DNA of 64,000 nt from CAZSNT01 sp964607765 (GCA_964607765.1 CAZSNT010000001.1:1-64000), one strand, 5' to 3'. Shown: positions 21,164-30,383, counted from the first letter of the stretch. Notes: generated by a model not told the origin, from the sequence alone. Numbers and translations: made by a program.

Positions 21164-22495
21164 TCAGCCGATGCCGTAGTCGGAGATCTTCTTGCGCAGC
21201 GTGGTGCGGGAGATCTCCAGTATGTCCGCGGCGTGGGTGATGTTGCCGCCGGTGTGGGCGAGGGTTCTCTCGATGGCCCGTTTCTCCGTTTGCCAGAGGG
21301 GACCGATGCTGTCTGCAGTTTCTGCAGTCGGGGCGGCAGATGCGGTGAGGAACGCGAAGTCGCCTGCGAGCAACGTCGTTCCCCTTGCCAGCGCGATGGC
21401 CCTCGTCACCGCGTTCTCCAGCTCCCGGACGTTCCCCGGCCAGTCGTACTGGCTGAGGAGACGGAGAGCGGCCTCGTCAATGGCGGTGACGTTGGCGTGC
21501 AGTTCGCGTGAGCGACGCTTGAGCAGGTGCATCGCGATGCCTGGAACATCCTCTCGGCGCTGTCGGAGGGGAGGGATCTCAACCGGGGAGACGGCGAGCC
21601 GGAAGAACAGATCCTCCCGGAACGTCCCGTCCTCCACCATCGCTCCCAGATCGCGGTTGGTAGCGGCGACTACGCGAGCGTTGAACGAGACGGGTTCATG
21701 TCCACCAACACGCTCGAACATCCGCTCCTGCAGGACGCGCAGGAGCTTGGCCTGAAGGTCGAGCGGCATATCCCCGATCTCGTCGAGGAAGAGCGTCCCT
21801 TCGCCAGCCTGTTCCAGTCGCCCGATCCGCCGGGCGTCGGCCCCCGTGAACGCGCCCTTCTCGTGGCCGAACAGCTCGCTCTCGAAAAGCGTCGGCACCA
21901 CGGCGGAGCAGTTGATGGCGACGAACGGCCCGGAAGGGGGCCCGGCGTCATGGAGACCACGAGCGACCAGTTCCTTGCCCGTCCCGCTCTCGCCCTGGAT
22001 CAGGACCGTGACCTGCGTGCGGGAGAGCAGCCCGATCTGCTTGACGACCTGTATCATGCCCTTCGAATTGCCGACGATCTCGTGTGGGGAAGCTGGCTGG
22101 CTGGTGAGGGCGGTCGGCCTGCGGCCCGCATCAGCGTGCAGGCGCTCAGCCTTCTCCAGCACGAGCAGGATATCGACCAATTCGAAGGGCTTGCGGACGT
22201 AGTCAAAGGCGCCGTCCCGCATGGCTGTGACCGTCGCGGCCATGTCCTGGCGGGCTGTTACCACCACGACCGGCAGCCCCGGCCGTTCGGCCAGTATCCG
22301 GTGCAGAACGTCGAGCCCATCCTCGTCGGGGAGCCCCAGGTCGAGCAACACCAAGCCGAAATCTCCTGAACAGGCGCAGCTTGCGCCGTCCCGCCCGGAG
22401 TGCGACAGCTGCACGCTGTGGCCCTGTCGCTTCAGCTGAATCTGCAGGGATCGACACAGCGATACGTCGTCGTCAATGATCAGAATCTCACTCAC
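21164..22495 (-). CDS. NtrC-family sigma-54-dependent response regulator
   Basis: 443 residues from the GTG at 22495, which overlaps the kinase stop codon (GTGA) and has AAGGAG about 7 nt upstream. Receiver domain with IIDDD and phosphoacceptor Asp52 (LVLLDLGLPDEDG). The AAA+ domain has Walker A GESGTGKE, the sigma-54 contact loop GAFTGA and Walker B FLDEIGD. A Fis-type helix-turn-helix ends the protein (ITHAADILEISRTTLRKKI). It should activate -24/-12 promoters; the sigma-54-like site before the cus-type operon (9845-9860) is a plausible target. ZraR/HydG-type metal regulators share this plan. Confidence 0.93.
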   Translation of the reverse strand: MSEILIIDDDVSLCRSLQIQLKRQGHSVQLSHSGRDGASCACSGDFGLVLLDLGLPDEDGLDVLHRILAERPGLPVVVVTARQDMAATVTAMRDGAFDYVRKPFELVDILLVLEKAERLHADAGRRPTALTSQPASPHEIVGNSKGMIQVVKQIGLLSRTQVTVLIQGESGTGKELVARGLHDAGPPSGPFVAINCSAVVPTLFESELFGHEKGAFTGADARRIGRLEQAGEGTLFLDEIGDMPLDLQAKLLRVLQERMFERVGGHEPVSFNARVVAATNRDLGAMVEDGTFREDLFFRLAVSPVEIPPLRQRREDVPGIAMHLLKRRSRELHANVTAIDEAALRLLSQYDWPGNVRELENAVTRAIALARGTTLLAGDFAFLTASAAPTAETADSIGPLWQTEKRAIERTLAHTGGNITHAADILEISRTTLRKKISDYGIG

Positions 22496-24303
22496 TGTTT
22501 CTCCTTCACCGCGGGCATGCGGACCGTGAAGGCAGCGCCGCCTTCGGGGCGGTTTGAAGCGTTCACTGTCCCCCCATGACACTCTACGATCTTCCTGACA
22601 TTTGCCAGTCCAAGGCCCGTGCCCCGCTCCCGGGTTGTGAAGAACGGTTCGAATACGTGCTCGAGCGAGTCTTCGCGGACTCCGGGTCCCTCGTCTCTCA
22701 CGGCGATCTCCACACGATCCGGTTCGTTGTCCGGGACCGTCACCACGATTGCCACAGTGCCGCCATCCGGGGAGAAGCCGATGGCGTTGTCGGTCAGGTT
22801 GGCCAAGGCTCGGAGCATCTGCTCCTCATCAGCCGGGAGTGCAGCGCTTTCGTTCCCGTCCCACTCCGTGACAAGCCGGATTCCCCTCTCACGGCAAGCC
22901 CCTCTGGCGTGTTCGGTGACCCGCAGCAGAAGGCCGGAAAGAGACACTGTACCCAGACGGAGATCCAGTGGCTTCCCATACGCGAGCAGGTCGTTCAGCA
23001 TCCCCTCCACCCGGCTCGCCTCTCCCAACGCAATGTCGGCCAGTTCCCGGTCGTCCGAGCCTTCCGCGAACGCGTCGCGCATGGCCGTCAGGTTGAGCTT
23101 GATCGAGGACAGTGGATTGCGCATTTCATGCACCACACTGGAGCTCAGCTGGCCCACGGCCGCCAGCGCCCCGGCATTCACCAACCGTCGCGCGTGGGCG
23201 GCAAGTTCATCGAGCATCGTGTTGAGCGTCCCCGCCACGGCATCGGCTTCCGCTATGCCCATCGCGGGAACTCTCTCCGCATGGCTGCCTCCGGCGATCC
23301 GACCGGCAACGGCCTGAAGCTGCCTAAATGGCCTGGACACCAGGCGTGAACCGTTAAGCCCGAACAGAAGGACGACCACGAAAACCACGATTCCCGTGAC
23401 CAGGGCCCGTTGGCGGAGCATCCGGAGCCAGGCAAAGGCCTCGGCCTCGTCGACCTCGGCTACAAGGACCCAGCCCAGTTCCGGCATCGGAGACGCCACC
23501 CCAAGAACCTTGCGGCCGCAGCAGTCACGGTACGCCACGGCCCCCGGCATGTCCCCCTCAAGGAAGCCCTTGGGGAAGGCATTGCCTTGGGACAACACCT
23601 CAACGTGTGGACGAGGCCCACTCAGGAAGTGCCCGTCCGACGACACGATATAGGTCTTGGTGGAGGCGCGGAGTCCGCGATTGTCTTCGAGAATGGGGTA
23701 GAGCGTATCGGATAGGAGCACCGCAGCCACCACGTAGCCTGTCGGCTCGCCCCCTTGCTCGATCACCGGTACGCCCAGATGCAGCCCAATGTGGTCGGAA
23801 CTGTGCTTGTGCGGCGGACCCACAGCAACGTCGGCGGCTTTCTGTAACCGTGCACGAAAATCGCTGGGGGCCAGTGCGGAATCGTCATGAACGATGTCCC
23901 TGGCCGCCGCAACTCGCCGCCAGGACGCGTCGTATGCAGCGATGCTCTCGAATGCCGGATTCCCAGTCCGAACATGGTCCAGCAGGTGGCAGTAGTCCTC
24001 GATCCCCTCGCTACTCTCCAGGCGAGATGGCCCAACGCACCCTTTCCACGTGCACGGGTACCCGGAGACGGCCTTGATGTCAGCCTTCCTCTCCTCGAAC
24101 CAGTCCGTGATCCGGGCTTCGCGCGCCTCGAGAACAGAACGCAGATGCGTTGCTTCCAGGCTCAGCACCGCGTTCCGGGCACAGTGGTACCCCTGCAGTG
24201 CCATGACGAACAGAGGCACCATCGCACAGGCGATCAACCACGTCAGCACCTGCCGACGAAGCCTCTTCGGCCGGGGTTGTCTTTCCTGTTCGGCGGATGG
24301 CAT
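22492..24303 (-). CDS. Membrane sensor histidine kinase with periplasmic dCache-like domain
   Basis: 603 residues. TM1 about 19-37, a large periplasmic sensor (about 38-295) with dCache-like strands (TKTYIVSSDGHFLSG, LGWVLVAEVDEAEAF), TM2 about 300-316, HAMP-like linker (SRPFRQLQAVAGRIAGG), H-box with His392 (VVHEMRNPLSSIK), N-box LTDNAIGFSP, and ATP-lid motifs DEGPGV and GTGLGL. The sensor has Cys and His residues (CTWKGC, HKHSSDH, CC) that could bind metal. It is the first gene of a two-gene operon with the sigma-54 activator and next to the Czc genes, so metal sensing is likely though unproven. Confidence 0.9.
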   Translation of the reverse strand: MPSAEQERQPRPKRLRRQVLTWLIACAMVPLFVMALQGYHCARNAVLSLEATHLRSVLEAREARITDWFEERKADIKAVSGYPCTWKGCVGPSRLESSEGIEDYCHLLDHVRTGNPAFESIAAYDASWRRVAAARDIVHDDSALAPSDFRARLQKAADVAVGPPHKHSSDHIGLHLGVPVIEQGGEPTGYVVAAVLLSDTLYPILEDNRGLRASTKTYIVSSDGHFLSGPRPHVEVLSQGNAFPKGFLEGDMPGAVAYRDCCGRKVLGVASPMPELGWVLVAEVDEAEAFAWLRMLRQRALVTGIVVFVVVLLFGLNGSRLVSRPFRQLQAVAGRIAGGSHAERVPAMGIAEADAVAGTLNTMLDELAAHARRLVNAGALAAVGQLSSSVVHEMRNPLSSIKLNLTAMRDAFAEGSDDRELADIALGEASRVEGMLNDLLAYGKPLDLRLGTVSLSGLLLRVTEHARGACRERGIRLVTEWDGNESAALPADEEQMLRALANLTDNAIGFSPDGGTVAIVVTVPDNEPDRVEIAVRDEGPGVREDSLEHVFEPFFTTRERGTGLGLANVRKIVECHGGTVNASNRPEGGAAFTVRMPAVKEKQ

Positions 24304-24508
24304 GTCCGGGTTCCAGCTCGGGGCGATGCATGCTCCTGGATCGCAAACGTATCCACACAGGACAATGTAACTCCCCGCAGGCGAAGATCAGCCCCCCGGA
24401 GTCCGGGACTCATCCCCGTTCGTTATGTCACTGGCCGGCAACCGGGTGAGCAGCCTCTTCTTGGTGTCTGCCAGTCGCCGATATCTTCGTCCTTCATGTG
24501 CGGTCGTC

Positions 24509-25387
24509 CTATTCAGCAATCAACGTGAAGTCACCGGTCGTCGCCGCCTGCAGCACGGAGCCCATGGCTTCATCGACCGTCTCCGCGGAGAGCGGCACGG
24601 GCATGTTCTGCAGTTTGGATGCGAGCTGCGGGTTCTTTGCCGCGGCCAGTGTACGTGCGACGTGGTCCGGTGTGAATCCAGGTACCTGGTCCAGCGTTGT
24701 CGGGAACCCGACCGACTGCGACAGCGCGATCATGCCTTGCGCGACTGCCAGCCCGAGATCACGTCCGGAGAGCGCGGCCGTGTCGTCCGGCATGTGGCCG
24801 GCGTCCCGGAAGACCCGGGTCAGTTCCCTCAGTTGCGGCTGGATGGCGGGCGCGAACAGCACCAGGTAGTACGGGTTCATGAGGGCGCAAGCCCTGCCGT
24901 GGCTCAACAGGTCGACGAGGGAGAAGCTGGTCAGATGTGCGCCGTTCGTGCCGCCGATCATGATGGCGGTCACGCTGCCGACTCCGAAGTACTCCTCGAT
25001 GTCGCTGTGTCTGTCGCGCAGGGCGAGGACGCAGAGCGCTGCCTTGACGCCGTCGATCAAACTGCCTCCACCCACTGCGAGCACCACATCGGCGTCCTGT
25101 TCGGCCAGGGCCGCGCTGATGCGGAACACGTCCTCACGCGGCGCATTGGGCCTGGGGCCGCGAATGAAATCCCCGGCGGCCTCCAAACCCGCCCCGCGCA
25201 GTGTGGCTTCGGTACGCGTGCGGATCGGTGCGGCCCATGCTCTGCCCTTGCCGCTGATGACCACCGACGCCCGCCGTCCCACCGTTCGCGCCGCGTCGCC
25301 GAGCTGGTCCAGAACCCCGAGCCCGAAGATGTAGCTGTCGCCCTTGAACTCGGCAAGGAATTCGCGCGCGGCTTGTCTGCGGTTCAT
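24509..25387 (-). pseudogene. Iron-containing alcohol dehydrogenase family gene with probable internal deletion
   Basis: 292 residues against the usual about 380-430. The N-terminal dinucleotide-binding half is intact, with the coenzyme motif VGGGSLIDGVK. The C-terminal helical part keeps GGTNGAHLTSFSLVDLLSHG, with two of the family's metal-binding His. Between them, about 130-150 residues are missing at GVGSVTAIMIGG (DNA near 24970). This segment normally holds the PTTAGTGSE-like motif and the Asp/His ligands. The junction is in frame, so the reading frame stays open. It is probably inactive as a metal-dependent dehydrogenase, or else an assembly collapse. ATG at 25387 with GGAG upstream. 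It lies 20 bp after the URO-D gene, same strand. Confidence 0.7.
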
Positions 25388-25407
25388 TCGTCTGCGTCTC
25401 CGGATTG

Positions 25408-26379
25408 TCAGCGGCGGATGAGGTCGTGGATGAGGTCGTAGGCGAGTACCAGCTCTTCGATGGTGCAGTGGTCCTGCACGAAGTGGCTTGTGCACAACAG
25501 CAGGCCGCCGTCGCGGAACATCTCCACGATGCGGCTGATCTCGCTGCGGAGCGTGTCGAGCTTGCCGAAGCCGAGCGTTGTCTGGATGTCCAGCCCGCCC
25601 ATGAGGACGAACTGGTCAGCATAGCGATCCTGGTACAGCGCCAGATCCATGCCGGCGGACTCCTGGAAGGGGTGCACGACGTCGTAGCCGAGTTCGACAA
25701 TCCCGTCCAGCACGGGGGCGACGTTGCCGTCACTGTGCAGGCTGACATAGGCGCCTCGTGCCTTGACGGCATCCGTGACCACCTTGTGATTGGGGTAGAT
25801 CAGCTCGCGCCAGGTTGTCGGACTGAACAGCAGTCCGGTCTGCGCGCCCCAGTCGTCGGAGACGTGGATCATGTCTATGCCCAGATCAAGGCAATTCATG
25901 GCAAACTGCCGGTTCCACGCCGCCTGCCTACGGTAGACCTCGCTGAGGTCATCTGCGTACAGGGCCAGATAGAGCAGGTGATTCTCGATGCCGAACGGGC
26001 CGTTGAGACACTCGAAGATCCCGGGCGTTTGTACGTAGACGAAGCGGCCGCGTTCAGCCTTGTGGTGCGCGATGGCGTCGCGCAGTCCGTTGTACGCTTC
26101 GTCTCGGTCCGGGTCTGCGAGGTCGAGATTGAGCAGGTCGGCGGGGGAGATCGGCCCGCCGAGATCGGCCCGCAACTGCTTCAGCCCCTCGGCCGGGTAC
26201 GCGGCGGGTCCGCCGAAGAGATGGGCGAAGTCGAACTCGTAGTTGTCTTCGAACGCCTCGACAGAACCGAATGAAGCGGTGAGCTGCTCTTCCAGGTTGG
26301 CCCGGAGCCACCCGTAGATCGGGATGCGGTCGGGCGTGCGGTGCTCGATGACGGCAATGACACGTTCGCGTGAGTCCAT
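25408..26379 (-). CDS. Uroporphyrinogen decarboxylase (URO-D) superfamily protein
   Basis: 323-residue TIM-barrel protein starting MDSRERVIAVIEHRTPDRIP, the typical N-terminus of the URO-D-like methyltransferase branch (MtaA/CmuA relatives) rather than heme-pathway HemE. Further family features are SLHSDGNVAPVLDGIVELG and the C-terminal stretch LLLCTSHFVQDH. Such proteins are common in Lentisphaerota, Planctomycetota and similar bacteria, next to dehydrogenases; most are uncharacterised. It probably handles a corrinoid-linked methyl group or a decarboxylation in small-molecule catabolism. SD AGGAAGG precedes the ATG. Probably cotranscribed with the Fe-ADH family gene downstream; divergent from the Gfo/Idh gene. 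Confidence 0.82.
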   Translation of the reverse strand: MDSRERVIAVIEHRTPDRIPIYGWLRANLEEQLTASFGSVEAFEDNYEFDFAHLFGGPAAYPAEGLKQLRADLGGPISPADLLNLDLADPDRDEAYNGLRDAIAHHKAERGRFVYVQTPGIFECLNGPFGIENHLLYLALYADDLSEVYRRQAAWNRQFAMNCLDLGIDMIHVSDDWGAQTGLLFSPTTWRELIYPNHKVVTDAVKARGAYVSLHSDGNVAPVLDGIVELGYDVVHPFQESAGMDLALYQDRYADQFVLMGGLDIQTTLGFGKLDTLRSEISRIVEMFRDGGLLLCTSHFVQDHCTIEELVLAYDLIHDLIRR

Positions 26380-26454
26380 CTGTCGTCCTTCCTGCTGCTT
26401 GTGGAAGGGCTACTTTAGGCCGGCAGGCTCCGGACGGCAACCGTGCGAGAGGGA

Positions 26455-26487
26455 GTGCGGGTGTCGGGTGCGGGTGTCGGGTGTCGG
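26455..26487. repeat. GTGTCGG heptad-like repeat
   Basis: Four to five units of GTGTCGG (one shortened to GTGCGG) between 26455 and 26487, in the 290-bp gap between the divergent URO-D and Gfo/Idh genes. It belongs to the same class of short 7-nt tandem repeats seen at 91-124, 5038-5079 and 59498-59525, with a different sequence. Confidence 0.6.
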
Positions 26488-26669
26488 GCACGGACGCCCA
26501 AGGGCGGAAGGCGGTGAGCGACATGAGTCACTGCGTCACTGAACCATCGATTCACGAGCGCGTGCCTCCCGCAACTGGGGGCAGCGGCTGCTGCCGGTGG
26601 TGGCTTGTTCTCGGCTCTGTGGTCCGCTAAGTTCCACGCCAGACAGCGGCAGCGGCAAGGAGTGTGCGG

Positions 26670-27641
26670 ATGTTGAAAGTCGGTTTGATCGGGTGTGGGG
26701 GCATAGCTTCGGCTCACCACGATGGGTTTGCGCAGACGGGCCGGGCTCGGATCACGGTGGTTCACGATGCGGATGCGGCGACTGCTTCTGCCCGTGCTTC
26801 GGAGTGGGATGCGCGTGCTGTCGGCCGCGCGCGCGATGTGATCGAGTCGGATGTCGAGATCGTGGTCATTGCCACACCGGGGTTCGCTCACCGGGACTAC
26901 ATCGAACAGGCGTGCGCGGCCGGCAAGCACATCATGAGCGAGAAGCCAATCGCACTGAACCTGGAGGATGCGGATGCCATTGCTCGGGCCGTTGCGGGGA
27001 ATCGGGGCACGTTCATGGTGCATTTTCTGCAGCGTTACAACCCGACGCTGTCCGCCTTGCGGGAGGTGCAGCTGAGCGGCCGGATTGGCGGCACGGTTTC
27101 GGCTTGGGCACGGCTGCACGCTCCGGCGTCGTCAGCGCGCTGGCGCGAGATCGAGCGCACGGGACACTGGCGTGCGTCGAAGGAGCTGTCAGGCGGCCGG
27201 ATCAACGAGTTCTGTTCGCACACGGTGAATTGGCTGTTGTGGGTTCTGGGTAAGCCGCAGACCGTGTACGGCAGGGCGCTGTACGTGACGGAAGGGTTCG
27301 GGCTCGACGATGCGGACTACGCATTGATCCAGTGTGAACGCGGCACGGGGTTGCTGGAGGTGAATCGCCACGCCGGGGTGGCGCCGGAAGAGAACTACGG
27401 GATCCTGGGACATGGCGGCAGTGTTGTGCTCAAAGACGACGTGGTCCGGCTGACGCGGATGGACGAGAAGCCGGTCGAGCTTACCGACATCGGCGGCGTG
27501 CCTGCGCCGCACGAGCACTTCCTGCAGTGCATCGAGAACGGCAGCATGCCGCGGAACGGGATTGACGATGCCATCGACACGTTGCGCGTATGCCTTGCGT
27601 TCAATCGTTCCTCGGCCTCAGGACAGGTCGAGGTCGTGTAG
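26670..27641 (+). CDS. Gfo/Idh/MocA family NAD(P)-dependent oxidoreductase
   Basis: 323 residues. The N-terminal Rossmann fold starts LKVGLIGCGGIASAHHDGF, and the family motif EKP appears in IMSEKPIAL. The C-terminal alpha/beta domain is typical, with candidate catalytic Asp/His near RINEFCSHTVNWLLW. The family oxidises or reduces sugars, inositols and their derivatives; the substrate here is unknown. ATG at 26670 is chosen over the in-frame GTG at 26664 because AAGGAG lies 7 nt upstream of it. It is divergent from the URO-D gene, and the three genes at 24509-27641 may form one catabolic locus. Confidence 0.88.
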   Translation: MLKVGLIGCGGIASAHHDGFAQTGRARITVVHDADAATASARASEWDARAVGRARDVIESDVEIVVIATPGFAHRDYIEQACAAGKHIMSEKPIALNLEDADAIARAVAGNRGTFMVHFLQRYNPTLSALREVQLSGRIGGTVSAWARLHAPASSARWREIERTGHWRASKELSGGRINEFCSHTVNWLLWVLGKPQTVYGRALYVTEGFGLDDADYALIQCERGTGLLEVNRHAGVAPEENYGILGHGGSVVLKDDVVRLTRMDEKPVELTDIGGVPAPHEHFLQCIENGSMPRNGIDDAIDTLRVCLAFNRSSASGQVEVV

Positions 27642-27682
27642 AGCCGTTTCGCAATCCTGAGAAGCGGGTTGCCTCGGGTTTC

Positions 27683-27698
27683 TGGCACATGATGTGCT
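27683..27698 (+). promoter_or_regulatory. Candidate sigma-54 promoter upstream of pilA
   Basis: TGGCACATGATGTGCT fits the -24/-12 consensus at 14 of 16 positions with correct GG-to-GC spacing. Sigma-54 control of pilA is known in several bacteria. It is 407 nt before the pilA start, so it implies a long leader. The core is also a dyad (GCAC-N5-GTGC), so an operator is an alternative reading. Confidence 0.4.
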
Positions 27699-28047
27699 CA
27701 CGAATCACGACGGTCAGTGTTCTGAGCACTGCAGTCATTAGCAGCAACCAGAGGAAAGGAGGCAACGTAGGGCATTGATCGGCGGATCAACGTGGTGACC
27801 TTTCGGGGGCCGTCGGTGATGTCGGCGGCCTCGCTGTGCCGAAGTCGGGCTGTCAGGGCTCGGGCAACAGCGGGCGGGAGCAGCCACCATGTCGATTTGT
27901 TGATTGCGGCACTTTGCGGTTGTATTGTTAGCTGGAATTCTGAGGGAGTCAATATTCAGCCAAATCTGTTGCGAAACGCATCCTGCGTATGACATTGGTG
28001 TTGACGGATTTGGTCAATGGTGCACGGGAACCGGGGCTACCGGTCTG

Positions 28048-28070
28048 GGGCCGGCGACGGTTGCCGGCCC
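28048..28070 (+). promoter_or_regulatory. Leader hairpin before pilA
   Basis: A perfect 8-bp stem GGGCCGGC (28048-28055) / GCCGGCCC (28063-28070) with a 7-nt loop, about 20 nt before the pilA Shine-Dalgarno (AGGAGG near 28089). It could stabilise the 5' end of the pilin mRNA or act in translation control. Function is inferred from position. Confidence 0.4.
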
Positions 28071-28104
28071 GGCGCACATGTGAGAGAACAGGAGGCTTGA
28101 GGCA

Positions 28105-28584
28105 ATGCAGAGGACTAAAGCACACAGACGGACGAGCCACTTCACGCTCATCGAGCTCATGGTGGTGGTGATCATCGTGGGTATTCTCGCCGCAGCGGCG
28201 GTTCCCATCTACATCTCGCAGACGCGCCGGGCGCGCACGTCGGAAGCGATTGCGGGGCTTGGCGCGATCCGCAGTGTGGAGCGCGTGTATTACACCGAGA
28301 AGGGGTCGTATCTGGCCGTATCGGCCGGCAATGTGGGGAACAACCCTGACGACACGAATGCCGGGCTGGGGCTTGACTTCGCGAACAACACCTATTTTGA
28401 CAACAACTGTTTCAGCGCCGCGACTGACGCCACGTACGGTTTCGTGGCCACCTGTGACGGCACGGCTGCCGCCAACGCAGCCCCCCGGGCCAGTGACGTG
28501 ACCACCATCAAGGTCGAGATGCGCGGCAACGGCCAGGCGCGTTACAGCTTTGACAGTGGCACGACGTGGGGCAACTGGGAGTAG
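28105..28584 (+). CDS. pilA: Type IV major-pilin-like protein (PilA)
   Basis: 159-residue prepilin. A short basic leader is followed by FTLIELMVVVIIVGILAAAAVP, with Glu5 of the mature protein present. The residue before Phe1 is His instead of the usual Gly. The head domain has the DUF-like pilin pattern with two Cys (NNCFSA and VATCDG) that could form the D-loop disulfide. AGGAGG precedes the ATG by about 10 nt. It is the first gene of a cluster of minor pilins and tip proteins (28105-35847) and precedes pilMNOPQ. Confidence 0.9.
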   Translation: MQRTKAHRRTSHFTLIELMVVVIIVGILAAAAVPIYISQTRRARTSEAIAGLGAIRSVERVYYTEKGSYLAVSAGNVGNNPDDTNAGLGLDFANNTYFDNNCFSAATDATYGFVATCDGTAAANAAPRASDVTTIKVEMRGNGQARYSFDSGTTWGNWE

Positions 28585-28754
28585 GCTGAAGCGGGCGGGG
28601 CCTGCCGTGTCTGTCCTCTGCCTGACAACGTGCGGCTTCCTCTTCTGTGCGCGGGGAAGATGATCTGGGTATCGGCTACGTGCATGTCAGCGTCCGGCGT
28701 CGGGCGCTGATCTGCAGGTAGCCGTGTCTGTTATTGGATGCTGTTGGTTCTGTC

Positions 28755-29168
28755 ATGAACTGGATTCGTGTAGCACATGATCAGCGGGGTATGACCCTTG
28801 TCGAGGTCATGATGGCGATGATCGTTCTGGGGGTTGCACTGCTGGGGACGGGCGCGTTTTTCGTTTACGGCCTCGGCCATATGGAGGAGCAGAAGACACG
28901 CCGGGTCGCTCTGGAAGTTGCCTCGGCGCGCCTGGACCGTCTTCTGGCCATGGACTACGCCGGGGTGGTGTCCGGGGCGGAGAGCGGGGTTTCGGTCGGC
29001 GCCTACTCCGGCACAGTGACCACGGCCGTGTCCGAGCAGTCCGACGGCAGTCCGGTCTACTACTACAAGACTGTGACCGTGACGGTCAGCTGGCAGAAGC
29101 AGGGGCGCCCCTTCGACGTGGCGTTGACAAGCATCGTGGGGCGGCGGTGGACGGATGCGGCTGATTAG
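28755..29168 (+). CDS. Minor prepilin, PilV/GspI-like
   Basis: 137 residues from the ATG at 28755. The prepilin motif is canonical, with Gly at -1: QRG|MTLVEVMMAMIVLGVALLG. The short beta-rich C-terminus (YYYKTVTVTVSW) fits PilV/GspI minor pseudopilins. It lies 170 bp after pilA and 75 bp before the PilW-like gene, matching the order of minor pilin operons. Heptad repeats (29168-29188) begin right at its stop codon. Confidence 0.82.
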   Translation: MNWIRVAHDQRGMTLVEVMMAMIVLGVALLGTGAFFVYGLGHMEEQKTRRVALEVASARLDRLLAMDYAGVVSGAESGVSVGAYSGTVTTAVSEQSDGSPVYYYKTVTVTVSWQKQGRPFDVALTSIVGRRWTDAAD

Positions 29169-29188
29169 TCATTGGTCGCTGGTCATTG
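29168..29188. repeat. GTCATTG heptad repeat
   Basis: Three 7-mers (GTCATTG, GTCGCTG, GTCATTG) directly after the minor pilin stop codon. This is the same heptamer as in the inverted repeat at 91-236 and at 30370-30383. Confidence 0.75.
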
Positions 29189-29243
29189 GTTGTGCGCGGG
29201 TCGTGACAGGGCGGCCGCGGTGATGTCCCGGAAAGGGTGAAGC

Positions 29244-30359
29244 ATGGTGCCGTTCCGTGCCTCCGAATCCCATCCGCACAGAGCGCGACGACGGCTTGCA
29301 GGCGTGCTGCCGAGCCGGGTCTCCCATGTCAGTCATGCCGTGACCCTGATCGAGCTCGTCATTGTCACCGTGATTCTCGGGATTGTGGTTGTCGGCCTGG
29401 GTGCGATGTTCATGAGCTCCGCCAAGCTCTGGGGGCGCGGCGGCACGGTGGCGGAGATCCAGGCTGACCTCTCGCTGGGCCTGGAGCGTATCGCCCAGGA
29501 GCTGCGCAGCGCGACGTCCGTGGTTGTGAGCGATGACGGCACGTCGCTCAGCCACTCGTCGGATACCCGCGCGGGGAGCATCAGTCTCTCAGGCGATCGG
29601 CTTGTCATCGAGCGTGAGGAGCCGCCCGGCAGCGAGGCGTTCAATGTGTACAGCGGCGACGACTTGGCTAACGTGACGAGTGTCGTGTTTGCGCCCCGGG
29701 CCACGCGTGTGGTGGTGCAGCTGGTGCTTGCGGCCGCGGGCGAGTCGGTTTCGGGCAGCTCGAGCGTAGCGGTACGCAACATCGACCAGACGCAGATGAT
29801 CGGGCACTGGGGGTTCAACGAGGGGTCCGGTGACGTCGCCTTCGACTCGTCGCCCGCGGGGAACCACGGGGCGCTGCACGAGACCACATGGGCGGCAGGG
29901 CCGGAGGGGGCATTCGCATTGACGTTCGATGATTCGGAGCCATCCTACATCGAGATCCCGGACACCTCCGCGCTGGACACAGCTGCACGCATGCTCTACG
30001 AGTTCAACGTGACCGGCGGCGCGGGTACGCTGTACCAGCGCGGTGACACTCGTGTCTACATCAGCAGCCAACGCATTGGGTTTGAAGGGGGACCGTCCGA
30101 GGCGGTGGAGAGCGCATCGCTGGCGTGGGATGCGGGGCAGTGGTATCGCGTGGTCGTGGTGGTCGATGCGACCGATTCGTCCCCTGAAACGCCGGGGTCG
30201 GTGCAGTTCTGGCGCGACGACACGCACGTGAGCACGGCAGCCTACCCGTTCGAGGTCGATCTGTCCGGTCAGAGCGGCAAGGGCTACATCGGCACGAGCG
30301 CCGACTTCAGCGCCGCCTGGGACGGCACGATCGACGAAGCCGTGATCCGGCGATACTGA
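29244..30359 (+). CDS. PilW/GspJ-like prepilin fused to a LamG/concanavalin-like domain
   Basis: 371 residues. A long leader (about 33 residues) ends in SHAVTLIELVIVTVILGIVVVG, a type IV pilin N-terminus. Residues about 50-180 resemble PilW/GspJ (RIAQELRSATSVVVSDD). From about 185 a LamG-type jelly-roll follows (MIGHWGFNEGSGDVAFDSS, AFALTFDDSEPSYIEIPD, YIGTSADFSAAWDGTIDE), a carbohydrate- or protein-binding fold. This would put a binding domain on a minor pilin near the pilus tip. SD AAGGG precedes the ATG. Followed by heptad repeats and then a PilX-like gene. Confidence 0.85.
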   Translation: MVPFRASESHPHRARRRLAGVLPSRVSHVSHAVTLIELVIVTVILGIVVVGLGAMFMSSAKLWGRGGTVAEIQADLSLGLERIAQELRSATSVVVSDDGTSLSHSSDTRAGSISLSGDRLVIEREEPPGSEAFNVYSGDDLANVTSVVFAPRATRVVVQLVLAAAGESVSGSSSVAVRNIDQTQMIGHWGFNEGSGDVAFDSSPAGNHGALHETTWAAGPEGAFALTFDDSEPSYIEIPDTSALDTAARMLYEFNVTGGAGTLYQRGDTRVYISSQRIGFEGGPSEAVESASLAWDAGQWYRVVVVVDATDSSPETPGSVQFWRDDTHVSTAAYPFEVDLSGQSGKGYIGTSADFSAAWDGTIDEAVIRRY

Positions 30360-30369
30360 CCGTCTTACT

Positions 30370-30383
30370 GTCATTGGTCATCT
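30370..30383. repeat. GTCATTG heptad repeat
   Basis: GTCATTG plus GTCATCT, identical over 14 nt to 92-105 at the left end of the window. It lies 10 bp after the PilW/LamG stop codon. Confidence 0.7.

Larger units (their letters stand above)
27642..28104. other. Long upstream region of pilA
   Basis: 463 bp without a credible gene. It contains a sigma-54-like promoter at 27683-27698 and a strong hairpin at 28048-28070 shortly before the pilA ribosome-binding site. If the promoter is used, pilA has a leader of about 395 nt. Confidence 0.5.
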
